From positions 1 to 64,000 of the forward strand of contig ONFO01000015.1 in the NCBI GenBank assembly GCA_900317155.1: a stretch of DNA of 64,000 nt, in the 5' to 3' direction. The stretch comes from an uncultured Bacteroidales bacterium. GTDB taxonomy: Bacteria > Bacteroidota > Bacteroidia > Bacteroidales > F082. This document shows positions 1 to 9,377 of the stretch, one piece after another. A program made the translations under genes and the position numbers. How positions within the stretch are numbered: the stretch's first letter is position 1; each line of letters begins with the position of its first letter. The notes beneath the pieces are model-generated. The model saw only the letters and a program-made list of their open reading frames with translations. It was not told the DNA's origin and did not search any database.

Positions 1-792
1 GGGCATCTCGGGCTCCACAACCGTGAAGTACTCCTGAGGCGTGAAGTCGATGAGGCTCACGTTCGTGGCGGGACCGTCGTTGCGCAGGGTGAAGCGGAAA
101 GGCTCCATCCAGCAGCCGTTCGGGCGGGCACCCACGACGACCGTCTCGACAACTTCACCATTCTGAAGGGCGACAAGGGCATCGCCAACCGGACCGCCAC
201 CAGCCGTGATGTCAATCTGGATGTTGGCACGGTTGGGTGAGACGTACTTGTTGCCGCTGTACGAACCCAGGTCATAAGGATCTGGATTGGCACTGTCGCT
301 GTGGTAGGACAGAGCCTTGTCCGTAGCGGAGGTGTAATAGAAGTAACGCGTGCTGTAGCCCGAGGTGTACTCGTGCATACCGATCATCAAGTTGCTGATT
401 CCGTCATATTCGAACGGAGTGTCAAGCGTGATGGTCGTCCAACCATTGTTGAAAGTCACGGTGCCGCTAAACACCATGTCTGAAGCCGTAACGGCCTCGA
501 AATCTGTGCTGCTCGAGAAACTGGCTCTCGAAACAGCCTTCATGAACACGTCCACCTGATTGGTCTGGGCGTCCGTGCTCGACATGTTGAAACTGATGGC
601 ATTAATCGTGCCTGCAGTCCCAATCTCGTCGGCAGTGTAAACCTGCTCAACGAACGAGTAGCCCCAAAGGCTGTTGAAAGGAGTCACGTATGTCGTGCTC
701 GTTCCATCACCAGTTTTCTCGTGTAAAAATGCAAAACGCCCCATGGCCAAATGGCATGGAAGCATCACTTTTCCTAAGCATATTACGAACAT
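1..792 (-). CDS. Partial secreted/surface protein, C-terminus beyond window
   Basis: The minus strand is open from an in-frame stop near 836 to the window edge, so the C-terminus is missing. The readable part contains GDGTSTTYVTPF, then WGYSFVEQVYTADEIG and INAISFNM. This is the beta-sandwich repeat seen at the start of many Bacteroidetes surface proteins. The first in-frame ATG is at 792, with others at 768 and 744. None gives a convincing signal peptide: the N-terminus reads MFVICLGKVMLPCHLAMG with no lysine-rich start. No TAnnTTTG box lies upstream. It may be a 5'-truncated remnant or a gene with a mis-set start. The repeat family is clear, the start is not. Confidence 0.55.
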   Translation of the reverse strand, partial: MFVICLGKVMLPCHLAMGRFAFLHEKTGDGTSTTYVTPFNSLWGYSFVEQVYTADEIGTAGTINAISFNMSSTDAQTNQVDVFMKAVSRASFSSSTDFEAVTASDMVFSGTVTFNNGWTTITLDTPFEYDGISNLMIGMHEYTSGYSTRYFYYTSATDKALSYHSDSANPDPYDLGSYSGNKYVSPNRANIQIDITAGGGPVGDALVALQNGEVVETVVVGARPNGCWMEPFRFTLRNDGPATNVSLIDFTPQEYFTVVEPEMP

Positions 793-1016
793 TCGAATGC
801 ATAGTAAACGCGTTGTTTTAATGTCTAGACATCCTTAAGACTCTCAACTTTCGGTTTACCCTTAGTCAAAAACCGAAAAAAATTGACTGATAGGATAATT
901 TTTGTATCCTCGCAGGGTGTTTTCTTGACGGCCTACCATACAACAAATAAGGCCGCCTCAACGGCGGCCTTATAAGTCAGTAGAGACAAATACGTCTCAC
1001 AAAGATTATTTCCTGA
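793..1016. other. Gene-free spacer with terminator and degenerate palindrome
   Basis: No gene is visible here. The stretch holds the terminator of the downstream beta-propeller gene (949-971) and, at 980-1000, a shortened copy of the GTAGAGAC palindrome described elsewhere in this window. No clear promoter for the partial gene at 1-792 was found. Confidence 0.6.
949..971 (-). terminator. Rho-independent terminator of the beta-propeller gene
   Basis: A perfect 9-bp stem (AAGGCCGCC with GGCGGCCTT, 5-nt loop) lies 46 bp beyond the stop at 1017. On the minus strand it is followed by a T-rich run. Confidence 0.8.
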
Positions 1017-3896
1017 TTAGTACACCAAGAACTTCACGCAGGACGTATTGGCACCCTGGCTGAGACGCAGGATATAAGAACCTGTGCTGAGGTTTTCGGC
1101 GTTGAGGTTGACTTGGTGTTCGCCTTCAGCAAAACGACCCATGTTCTGGCTCATCACCATACGGCCAGTCATATCGAACACCTGATAGCTGACATTGCAG
1201 CTTTCACTGAGTTCGAAGCTGAGAGTTGCCTGGCTGCTGACCGGGTTAGGATACATGCTGACAGCAATGTTTTCAACCGAAGGAGTCTCTGGAACGCCTG
1301 CGAAATCTTTCTTATAGTTCTCGCAACGATACACACCCTTACCGTAAGTGGAGGCATAGATGACACCCGTATTGTAGATGCCAGGATATACTGTCACGAA
1401 AATACCTTCATCAGTTACATTGGAAATCTGTTCATCCTCATGATAAAGCAGCTGTTGCTTGAGTTCCATAACAGGAACCTCACCCATAATATTGCCATCA
1501 TTCGACCATTCAGGATTGTTGATGTTCTTAGTTCTGTAGATGCCACGCTCAGTGCCGAGGATAACATCGCCAGTAGCCATCTCAATCAATGAAGAATAGA
1601 CTGGCATCTTGGGCAGGTTGGCCTGCTTGCTGACGAAGGTGGGTTCATCCGACATAGCGTTAGTGGAATAGAACACATAGTCATCATTGCCATAGTTACC
1701 GCAAGTGACAACAACTTTATTGTTATCGCGCGGGTCGACACAGACCGAAGTGACGCACTGGCCGCTCATGGGCAAAGTGATTTGAGTGGTAGTGACAGCA
1801 AACAACGAATCGGTGATGGTACCTGTAGCATCGTCAACAACAGAGTTGAGACCAGAGATACGGTAGAACTTACCATCCTTCAAACCAACAAAGAGGTTGT
1901 CGCCATCGGCAGAAATGCCCATGCAGAGAGGCTCGCCTCTGAAGCCTGAGTGACTCTTATCGGCCACTTTATACCATCTAGCTTCAACGTCAAATTGGAG
2001 AGGGGTGCGGGTCATTGTGACAACATCGGTGAAAGCAACAAAGAAGTTGGCAGTAATGGGGTCATGTACCTCAATGGAGTCGCCTGCAACAAGAGGAGCC
2101 GTCAATGTGTAGTGGAAAGGATAACTATTCTTGCTCATCACAATGACATCGGTTCCGCTCATCTGGGTTTCTTCAGTTTCGTTATAGTACCAAACTGTCT
2201 CAGGATTCAGTTGGTTGTTATACTTTTCGTGAAGCAGAATAGGCAGACGGAAAGAAGAAGTGCTGAGGCCAAGGCTCGAATGAGATGTAAAGTTGGTTGA
2301 CACCCAGTCTTCACCGGCAGTTTGAGTACGCTCCAATCCACCACCTTTGTAAGTGACGAAGAACGTGTTGGGGTTCAAAACCGAAATGGCGCAAGGACCA
2401 GCGTGTCCATTATCACCAAACAAACCCATATCATAGCCCAAAGGATTAATCCATTCACCCGTGCCGAGCGTATTTGCATTTTCATCGCCCTCAATCAACA
2501 CAGTGCCATGGTCAAGGCCAGCGGCCAGAATGCGATTGACTTCATTGGAGGGTGCCACATTGAACATACGAGTGGTCACATAATTGCGGTTGCAGTTGCT
2601 GAAAACGAATCTCCCTGTGCCTTTGTAGACACCACCATCGGTACCCACATAGCATTCTCCAGCGTTGTTGGGGTTAAACACCATGGTATGGATACCCACA
2701 TGGAGATAATCAGGAAAATAAGAATAAGAGTCAGTCGTTATTTGTTCAGCAAGGTAATAACCAGTGCCACTTTCAGGCTTTTGAATCTTCCAAAGGTAAT
2801 AACCCATCACATACAGAGTACCCTCATCAACGGGATCTACCACAATGCAGTGATTGTAAGTTCCAAAGCCACCATAAAGGAGGTGACCCTGATTAGCTGT
2901 CACGCTGGGCAATGCCATAGCCCAATTCTGGCCTTTATTATTGGAAACAAAGACACCACTATGGTTACCATCGGTACCAATGCACGACACATAGATAACG
3001 TTATCGTTCGTAGGAGCGATAGCAATGTCTATCATAGCTGCAGCCTTGGGAAGAAGGGTATCGCCTTGCAAGGTGGAACCCGTACCAGAATGGCAAACCA
3101 AATGCTCGACGTCAGCACCGATATAAACTTGACCATCGATACCAGCGACGATGGTGTTATCTTTAGCGACCTTCACTGCAACAGCCTTACCTTCAACAGC
3201 AACAGCCCAGGTTTGACCTTTGTCGTTTGAATACATCAAACCGTCGTCGGTAGCAGCCAAAAGTTTGCTGCCAGCAATAGCCAGGTCATTGATGTAAAGC
3301 CACTCGTCAGCTGTAGGAGCCTTAACTAATTCAAATGCATCATCAACAAGTTTGTAAAGACCTGTACCAGCGAAGCTGTTGTCGTAGCCTTGTTGGTCGA
3401 GGCCGTTGTAATTAACACCGTTGCTGCCGTCACCAGTACCGACATAGATGGTACCGTCAGCATCCTGAATCATGCAGCTGACCATCAGATTAAGATTGCC
3501 CACATGATGCCAAGTGACGCCGTAGTTGTAGGTTTTGTAAACACCGCCACCCTTGGAGCCGATGTAAACCACACCATTGGGATGACCTTGGTAAAGTCTG
3601 TTGTCATACACGACAGCAGTAGTCTGACCACCCATGTTGTCAGGACCCATGCTAATCCAATAGAGCGGGTCATTGGCACCGTTTCTTGTGGCCTGGACCT
3701 GCATTGCCTTGAACATGTCGGCAGGATCGATCAAACCAGTGTTTTGGTTAGCGCGAAGACTGCCCATAAAGCTCTCCGCATTCATAGTAGTTTGCGTACG
3801 CGGGACATAGTGTCCTCCTTGGTCAGCGATAGCCATCGATTGACCTAAGACCATGATTACCAGAAGTAAACTGAAAGGTAAAAATCTCTTTTTCAT
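1017..3896 (-). CDS. Secreted BNR/Asp-box beta-propeller protein with T9SS sorting domain
   Basis: A 959-residue protein. Residues 1-24 (MKKRFLPFSLLLVIMVLGQS) form a signal peptide. The body carries Asp-box-like motifs typical of sortilin/BNR beta-propellers (YNYGVTWHHVG, SNDKGQTWAV, SNNKGQNWAM), each following a strand-rich block, so a WD40/BNR-type propeller is expected. The last ~80 residues (MYPNPVSSQATLSFEL to the C-terminal KFLVY) are a T9SS type A sorting domain, meaning export to the cell surface or medium. It has its own -7 box at 3954-3961 and a terminator at 949-971, so it is probably monocistronic. No catalytic residues are recognisable and the ligand is unknown. Confidence 0.85.
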   Translation of the reverse strand: MKKRFLPFSLLLVIMVLGQSMAIADQGGHYVPRTQTTMNAESFMGSLRANQNTGLIDPADMFKAMQVQATRNGANDPLYWISMGPDNMGGQTTAVVYDNRLYQGHPNGVVYIGSKGGGVYKTYNYGVTWHHVGNLNLMVSCMIQDADGTIYVGTGDGSNGVNYNGLDQQGYDNSFAGTGLYKLVDDAFELVKAPTADEWLYINDLAIAGSKLLAATDDGLMYSNDKGQTWAVAVEGKAVAVKVAKDNTIVAGIDGQVYIGADVEHLVCHSGTGSTLQGDTLLPKAAAMIDIAIAPTNDNVIYVSCIGTDGNHSGVFVSNNKGQNWAMALPSVTANQGHLLYGGFGTYNHCIVVDPVDEGTLYVMGYYLWKIQKPESGTGYYLAEQITTDSYSYFPDYLHVGIHTMVFNPNNAGECYVGTDGGVYKGTGRFVFSNCNRNYVTTRMFNVAPSNEVNRILAAGLDHGTVLIEGDENANTLGTGEWINPLGYDMGLFGDNGHAGPCAISVLNPNTFFVTYKGGGLERTQTAGEDWVSTNFTSHSSLGLSTSSFRLPILLHEKYNNQLNPETVWYYNETEETQMSGTDVIVMSKNSYPFHYTLTAPLVAGDSIEVHDPITANFFVAFTDVVTMTRTPLQFDVEARWYKVADKSHSGFRGEPLCMGISADGDNLFVGLKDGKFYRISGLNSVVDDATGTITDSLFAVTTTQITLPMSGQCVTSVCVDPRDNNKVVVTCGNYGNDDYVFYSTNAMSDEPTFVSKQANLPKMPVYSSLIEMATGDVILGTERGIYRTKNINNPEWSNDGNIMGEVPVMELKQQLLYHEDEQISNVTDEGIFVTVYPGIYNTGVIYASTYGKGVYRCENYKKDFAGVPETPSVENIAVSMYPNPVSSQATLSFELSESCNVSYQVFDMTGRMVMSQNMGRFAEGEHQVNLNAENLSTGSYILRLSQGANTSCVKFLVY

Positions 3897-3953
3897 ATCA
3901 CGAAATTTTAATTAATTATCTGTTTTGACAGTTTTTCACCATAAATAGGTCTG

Positions 3954-3961
3954 CAAATATA
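3954..3961 (-). promoter_or_regulatory. -7 box TATATTTG for the beta-propeller gene
   Basis: Matches the Bacteroidetes TAnnTTTG consensus on the minus strand, about 58 bp upstream of the ATG at 3896. No clear -33 TTTG was found at the usual spacing. Confidence 0.6.
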
Positions 3962-4044
3962 TGACATTCTCTCAAAGAAATTACATTTTGAAGAAAAAAA
4001 ATTTCATTTTTTTTGAAAAAAAGTCATTTTAACCCCTAAAACGG

Positions 4045-4812
4045 TCAGAATGGGAGCATCTTATCCGCTTCAAGCCAGCCTTCGCTACCATTGGCGATTC
4101 GAACCCGATTCCAGCCGTTTGAGGTCTCCAAAACTGTCACCTTAGAACCTTCGTGCAACACGAACAAGTCGACACCGTTCTCGCTTGGTGAACTTTTCAC
4201 CGTCACCGTTGGGGTCATGATGATGGCTTTGTCTTGGGCAACGGCGGCAGACTTCAGCTGAGCGGCAAAAGTCACCGAAAGGCCAAAAACTATCAAGAAA
4301 AGAATGCCAGCAAAAAAGCCAAGCTTCCGCAAACCGATGCGCCGTGAGCGGAGGAACAGGAAGAGAGAGAAAAGCAGCAATGCAAAAGCGACTATGGAAC
4401 ACCATGCCCAGTGGTCGCTCGAAAACAAAGCTCGTGTACTGCGCCACCATCTAACGAAGAAAGGCTGAGGCATGGGATCCACCTTGTCAACAATGGCAAG
4501 ATTGGCAATAGCGAGGTTGGTCTTCACATCCTTATTTGACGGGTCAAGCTTCAAAGCTTTTTCGTAATAATAAATGGCCATGGGATAGTCGTGCTTCTTG
4601 TAATATGCGTTACCCATATTGTAATAAACTGGCACCGATTCCATGTCGGTAGCGAGAATCTTCTCATAAAGCGACACAGCAGTATCGTAATTACCGGAAT
4701 TGTATGCGGCATTGGCCTGCTCAAACCATACTTCGCCATTATCTTGGGCATGAACCATGTTCAAGCCCATCATGGTAAGAAGACATAATATTAATAAGGT
4801 GTATCTTTTCAT
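4045..4812 (-). CDS. batE: BatE: TPR and SH3-like envelope protein
   Basis: A 255-residue protein with a signal peptide (MKRYTLLILCLLTMMGLNMV), two or three TPR units at residues ~25-110 (WFEQANAAYNSGNYDTAVSL, YYNMGNAYYKKHDY), two membrane segments at ~135-155 and 163-185, and a C-terminal bacterial SH3 domain ending GSEGWLEADKMLPF. This architecture is that of BatE, the last gene of Bacteroides aerotolerance operons. It follows batD by 19 bp. The TPRs suggest a scaffolding role for a BatA/BatB envelope complex, which is inferred from the family. Confidence 0.85.
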   Translation of the reverse strand: MKRYTLLILCLLTMMGLNMVHAQDNGEVWFEQANAAYNSGNYDTAVSLYEKILATDMESVPVYYNMGNAYYKKHDYPMAIYYYEKALKLDPSNKDVKTNLAIANLAIVDKVDPMPQPFFVRWWRSTRALFSSDHWAWCSIVAFALLLFSLFLFLRSRRIGLRKLGFFAGILFLIVFGLSVTFAAQLKSAAVAQDKAIIMTPTVTVKSSPSENGVDLFVLHEGSKVTVLETSNGWNRVRIANGSEGWLEADKMLPF

Positions 4813-4831
4813 CTTTTTTCCCTTTCATTCA

Positions 4832-6694
4832 TTACAATACTTTTTCCGCTTTTGAAATCACATCAATGCCTCGACGATAAAGGTCGTCCATCTTCTCTTC
4901 GGCACTGCCTGGAGCAAAACGGGCGAACTCGCAACTGTTGAGCGTATCGACAAACTGTTGTGTCAATTCATCAGGCACGTTTTTGCTCTTCATGGTCTCG
5001 CTCACCGTGTCCATCGATAACTTGGAGCGTTCGATGCCTGTCTTGTCGGCAATGTATCCCCATAATGCCTGCGACATCTCCACATAGAACTTCTCCTGAT
5101 CCTTCACTTTCAGGTATTGCAAGGCGTTTTTCAACCTGCCTCGCGCCACCTTATCAGCCTTGCGGTTGCGGTTGGCAGCCGTATCCTTGGCCTGTTCCTC
5201 ATGTTTCTTGAGGACAAACAACAGGATGACAAAAACAAGTAGCAAGGAGAGTAGTCCCACGAAATAGGCCGATGAACCGAAGAAACTCAACTTCTGTGGA
5301 CGCAGATGGGCATTGCCTGTCATGATATGGTGGATGTCGCTACCCAAATACTTGATATCTTCCTGATTGGAAGCATAGATGCTTCCACCCTCATCTGTGT
5401 CTTTGCCTTTCTCAATCTTGATCTCATAAGGTTGTGATGACACCGTCTGATAAGCTTCACTCGAAGGGTTAAAATAAGAGAAATCAATGGTGGGGATGGT
5501 GAAACTACCTGCTCGACGCGGAATGACTAAATACTCAGCCTTCTTCGTCCCCGATAGTCCTTGAGCATTCACATTTGTTGAAGTGGTAATCTTGGGATCG
5601 TAGACTTCAAAATCGGGTGGAAAGACGGGTTCAGGCATTTGCAGCAGTTCGATGTTGCCTGTGCCACTGACGGTAAGCGTCAAAGTGAAAGCCTCGTTGG
5701 TCTTCAGTTCAGTCTTGTCGATATCCGCCTTGAAGTTATAATTGCCCACTGCACCCGCAAACGAATCGGGTTTACCAGCTTCAGGAAGATTCTTTACCTC
5801 AAGCAGGAAAGTATTCGAAGTCAATTCTTTCTTCACATTAGCGATGTTGCGGTTGAAAAACGGGTCGTTGAAGAACTCCTCAAACGGATCCATGCTGCGG
5901 CGGCGGTTGCTCTCCGTCCTGACTTGTGCGATGCATTCTATAGACATCGGGTCGATAGTAAGATTACCTGCACGCTGAGGCACAATTACGATTTTTTGAA
6001 TCTCAGCCACCGTATACTCAATGCCGTTGATGTATTCGCTGCTTTGGTGCAAACTACCGCCGTTGTTATCCGAAATGTCCTTGGTCCAAAAACCTGCATA
6101 GGTAGGCATTTTACCGACCGACAAGGAACTGACCGGCACTTTGGTATACAACTTATAGGTCAACACCACCTGCTCACCCAAATAAGCGGATTTCTTGGAG
6201 GGTATGACGCGCAAGAACAAATCCTTGCCGCTGACCTGTGGGTCATTGGTGTTTTGCTGCGACTGGCCTTGACCCGAAGAGAAGCCACTTGTTGCTGGAG
6301 CGGCATGACTTCCATCGTCGGGCACCACCTTGATGTCAAAAGGCTCACTAGAGATTTTGTTGCCTTTGACTGTCAAAGAGGCGGATCCCACATGGAACGT
6401 CCCTTCTTGTTCGGCCTGCAAGGCAAAGGTATAAGTACATTTCACACTATGCGACATCGAGCCGTTGACCATTTGGAAACTGGAACTCGTCGAAGTGAAC
6501 GGCCCGCCCACCACGGTAAAGCCATTGAACGAAGGGGCTTGAAAGCTCTTCCCTTCGGCATTGGCTTCAAACACCACTTGGAAACGCTCGCCCACCATGA
6601 CTTCTTTCTTGGCGGAGACTGTCAATCTCGGGTCGTCTTGCGCCCACAGCCACAGGGGGGCTAACATCAAAAACAAAATGATTCGTTTATTCAT
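4832..6694 (-). CDS. batD: BatD: aerotolerance-operon membrane protein
   Basis: A 620-residue protein with a signal peptide (NKRIILFLMLAPLWLWAQ), repeated beta-sandwich blocks through residue ~430 (for example LTVSAKKEVMVGERFQVVFE), one membrane segment near 470-490 (YFVGLLSLLLVFVILLFVLK) and a cytoplasmic helical tail. This matches the BatD/oxygen-tolerance family. I chose the ATG at 6694, two bases after the batC stop, over an upstream in-frame TTG at 6703. It lies between batC and batE in one operon. Its biochemical role is not established. Confidence 0.85.
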   Translation of the reverse strand: MNKRIILFLMLAPLWLWAQDDPRLTVSAKKEVMVGERFQVVFEANAEGKSFQAPSFNGFTVVGGPFTSTSSSFQMVNGSMSHSVKCTYTFALQAEQEGTFHVGSASLTVKGNKISSEPFDIKVVPDDGSHAAPATSGFSSGQGQSQQNTNDPQVSGKDLFLRVIPSKKSAYLGEQVVLTYKLYTKVPVSSLSVGKMPTYAGFWTKDISDNNGGSLHQSSEYINGIEYTVAEIQKIVIVPQRAGNLTIDPMSIECIAQVRTESNRRRSMDPFEEFFNDPFFNRNIANVKKELTSNTFLLEVKNLPEAGKPDSFAGAVGNYNFKADIDKTELKTNEAFTLTLTVSGTGNIELLQMPEPVFPPDFEVYDPKITTSTNVNAQGLSGTKKAEYLVIPRRAGSFTIPTIDFSYFNPSSEAYQTVSSQPYEIKIEKGKDTDEGGSIYASNQEDIKYLGSDIHHIMTGNAHLRPQKLSFFGSSAYFVGLLSLLLVFVILLFVLKKHEEQAKDTAANRNRKADKVARGRLKNALQYLKVKDQEKFYVEMSQALWGYIADKTGIERSKLSMDTVSETMKSKNVPDELTQQFVDTLNSCEFARFAPGSAEEKMDDLYRRGIDVISKAEKVL

Positions 6695-6696
6695 AA

Positions 6697-8328
6697 TTAC
6701 CAATCTTTATCGCTCTTCTTCTTGGGTTGTTGTCTTACTTTCTGTTCGTTGACCTTTTCCATGGTCTTTTTTTCCTGGTTTTCAAGGGCATCAAGCATTC
6801 GCTGGGCATCTTCCTTCGACATTTGCTGACTTTGCTGCTGTTGGTTTTGTTGCTGCTGTTGCTGCTGGTCTTGGTTTTGCTGCTGGTCTTGCTGTTGCTC
6901 TTGATCCTGTTGGTCTTGTTGCTGGTCCTGGTTTTGCTGCTGTTGCTGCTGGTCTTGACCTTCGCTCTTCTCAAAAATGGCCGAAACCTCCACATCGAAA
7001 TCGGGCATGGTGAAGAAGTTGCCTAAAGGCTGTACCTTAACAGCTGTATCTCCTACCTGATGGATGACGTATTCCTTAAACTGATAGCCCGGCTCAGGCG
7101 CATTGCGTAAAGCGACCGTCTCGCGGCGCGTGGCTTCAACTTGGTCGAGGAGCACATGACCTTCTTTCAGGGTCGTATCGGGAAGCACTTTGAAGTAATC
7201 CGTGGCTTCAACAAACTCGGCCTTCACCGTCACGTCAGAATCGATCATCTGGAAAACATTGTCATCCGAAACGGGCGCCGACTCGGTGGCATCCTTATCG
7301 CTAACCACCCGTAAATCACCTAACTGATAACCTTTGTCAGGCTTCACGATGATGGCAATATTATCGCCAGATTTGACCAAACTGTCGGTCACCGAAACCG
7401 TACCATAAGCCACACTATCAACACTGACTTTCAGCGCCGTACGGAAAGTAGCCGTCACAGTCACATCGAAATCGGGCATTTGGAACACCGTATCATTGAC
7501 TGGCACCGTATCGTTTCTGCTTCCTGTCTTATACACAGTGAATTTATCCACCACATATCCATCTTCACCTTTACCAGACAATTTAACCTGCTGTCCTTCA
7601 ATGGCTTTTTGTTTATCGGCAGAGACGGTTCCATGCTTGATATTCTTCTCAATCTCAATCTTATGCGCTTTCTTGAACTCAGCCGAAACCAGCACATTGA
7701 ACTTGGGCATGATGAAATTACTACCGTTTACCTGCACTTGCACCTCCTGATTGTCGGCACGCACCACCATGAATTGCGAGAGTGCATAATCCTCATCGGG
7801 TTGTGCCGTCAGCGTGACACGTTGGCCGTTAAAGGCCTCTTTCTCATTTGCCTCTACCCTACCATTTTCAGGTTGCACCACCCAAATCTTGCTCTTGACC
7901 AAATGAGCACGGCAAAACTCGAGGTTATACAAGGCATTTTCATTCTCTGGATTCAGCTTCAGTGACACCTTATATATATTAAAGGCATCGTAATACTTGT
8001 TCTGCGCCAAGAGGCAGTTGCCCATGTTGTAAACGGCATCCGACTTCAGTTTGGCATCAGGCGACATCTCTACTACTTTCTGGAACTCGTTGTAGGCTGT
8101 GTCGTAGGATTGTTTGGCATAATACACATCGCCCAAATTGAACTGAGCCTTCGCATTGTTCGGCCTGATTTCCAAGGCTTTTCTATAATTTGTAATGGCT
8201 TGCTTGTAGTTCCCGTTTTTATAGTCACGGTTACCTCTTCGAATGGCCTTCTCGTCACTCTGTGCCGAAACCGTCAACGCAGACGACAGGAAAACTATGA
8301 TGGTCAGATATTTAATGAACTTATTCAT
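6697..8328 (-). CDS. batC: BatC-like TPR protein with four InlB-like repeats and a poly-Gln tract
   Basis: A 543-residue protein starting MNKFIKYLTIIVFLSSALTV (signal peptide). Its ATG at 8328 overlaps the end of batB by 8 nt. Residues ~25-150 are TPRs (RRGNRDYKNGNYKQAITNYR, AQFNLGDVYYAKQSYDTAYN). Residues ~150-455 hold four ~75-residue units, each ending in a variant of FxMPDFDVTVxAxF, resembling divergent InlB B-repeats. A glutamine/asparagine/aspartate-rich tract (DNA 6816-6960, repeated CTG/TTG triplets on the plus strand) follows, then a charged tail ending KKKSDKDW. BatC proteins known from Bacteroides are much shorter, so the InlB-like block looks like an insertion. Upstream in-frame codons exist, but the signal peptide supports this start. 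Confidence 0.8.
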   Translation of the reverse strand: MNKFIKYLTIIVFLSSALTVSAQSDEKAIRRGNRDYKNGNYKQAITNYRKALEIRPNNAKAQFNLGDVYYAKQSYDTAYNEFQKVVEMSPDAKLKSDAVYNMGNCLLAQNKYYDAFNIYKVSLKLNPENENALYNLEFCRAHLVKSKIWVVQPENGRVEANEKEAFNGQRVTLTAQPDEDYALSQFMVVRADNQEVQVQVNGSNFIMPKFNVLVSAEFKKAHKIEIEKNIKHGTVSADKQKAIEGQQVKLSGKGEDGYVVDKFTVYKTGSRNDTVPVNDTVFQMPDFDVTVTATFRTALKVSVDSVAYGTVSVTDSLVKSGDNIAIIVKPDKGYQLGDLRVVSDKDATESAPVSDDNVFQMIDSDVTVKAEFVEATDYFKVLPDTTLKEGHVLLDQVEATRRETVALRNAPEPGYQFKEYVIHQVGDTAVKVQPLGNFFTMPDFDVEVSAIFEKSEGQDQQQQQQNQDQQQDQQDQEQQQDQQQNQDQQQQQQQNQQQQSQQMSKEDAQRMLDALENQEKKTMEKVNEQKVRQQPKKKSDKDW

Positions 8329-9373
8329 CTTTCTTTTCAAAAATGTTAAACTTTCGCTCCCAAGCTTTCTTGCCCGAGGAAATGAAAATCTCAATCAGCA
8401 AAAAGACGATGGCAGCGGCTACAAACCACTGGAACTGGTCTTCATAGTCGGTAAAGACCTTGGCATCAATTTCCGTCTTGTCAAGTTTGTTGATGTCGTC
8501 GTAAATCTTCTCCAAACCCACGTTGGAATTGCTGGCGCGCACATATATGCCGTTACCTGCTGCGGCAATCTTCTGCAACATTTGCTCATCCAAACGAGTG
8601 ATGATGGTGTTGCCGTTTTTATCCTTGCGGTAACCCGTCTGATGGCCATATTGGTTGTACTCAGGAATCGGGGCACCATCGGCGAGGCCCATACCTATAG
8701 TATATATGTGTACGCCCTGTTTGGCAGCATCTTGAGCCGCCTTAATGGCTGCATCATTCTCGTGGTCTTCACCATCAGAAATGATGATGATGGCACGACT
8801 GTGGGCTTCGTCGGGGAACGACTTCAAGGCCAAGTTGATGGCCTCAGCGATGGCTGTACCTTGCGAGGCCACAAGGCTCGTGTTGATGGTCGAAAGAAAC
8901 ATCTTCGCCGCCGAATAGTCGGTGGTGATAGGTAGCTGCACAAAGGCCTTGTCGGCAAAAACAATAACGCCGATGCGGTCGCCACACATGTCACCAATCA
9001 ACTTGTTGATAGCCTGCTTCGAGCGCTCCAAACGACTGGGTACAATATCCTCAGCGTTCATCGAGTTGGAGACATCAACTGCGATATACAGGTCAATACC
9101 TTCGCGCTTCACCTCCTCCATCTTACTGCCACTCTGCAAGTTGGCCAAAGCCAAAATCGAACAGGCGATGATAAGAAGGAAGATGATGAACTTAAAGTTG
9201 GCGCGTCGGGTGGAATAAGTCGGCACAAGGTTTTGACGCATCGCAATATGCGCGAAACGCTCAAAACGGCGCTTCTGACTTATGCGGAACAGGATATAAA
9301 TGATGACCAGTACTGGGATGATTATCAACCAGTAGAGATATTCAGAATGTTCAAAATGCAATACGTTTTCCAT
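8321..9373 (-). CDS. batB: BatB: vWA-domain membrane protein
   Basis: A 350-residue protein. Two membrane segments near the N-terminus (YWLIIIPVLVIIYILF; FIIFLLIIACSILALANL) precede a von Willebrand A domain with a MIDAS motif DVSNSMNAEDIVPSRLERSK at ~96-115, the threonine loop ITTDYSAAK and the DGEDH aspartate. A third membrane segment lies at the C-terminus (QWFVAAAIVFLLIEIFI). Metal-dependent adhesion through MIDAS suggests a protein-protein docking role at the inner membrane. The gene starts 4 bp after batA ends and overlaps batC. Confidence 0.9.
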   Translation of the reverse strand: MENVLHFEHSEYLYWLIIIPVLVIIYILFRISQKRRFERFAHIAMRQNLVPTYSTRRANFKFIIFLLIIACSILALANLQSGSKMEEVKREGIDLYIAVDVSNSMNAEDIVPSRLERSKQAINKLIGDMCGDRIGVIVFADKAFVQLPITTDYSAAKMFLSTINTSLVASQGTAIAEAINLALKSFPDEAHSRAIIIISDGEDHENDAAIKAAQDAAKQGVHIYTIGMGLADGAPIPEYNQYGHQTGYRKDKNGNTIITRLDEQMLQKIAAAGNGIYVRASNSNVGLEKIYDDINKLDKTEIDAKVFTDYEDQFQWFVAAAIVFLLIEIFISSGKKAWERKFNIFEKKDE

Positions 9374-9377
9374 GGCT

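Noticed and set aside
4090-4115. tRNA T-arm in batE
   Set aside because: A GGTTCGAATC-like string on the minus strand lies within intact SH3-domain codons, and no other tRNA arm surrounds it.
6816-6960. Leucine-rich plus-strand protein over the CTG/TTG tract
   Set aside because: The poly-Leu reading is the antisense of the batC glutamine tract; batC is supported by operon position and domains.
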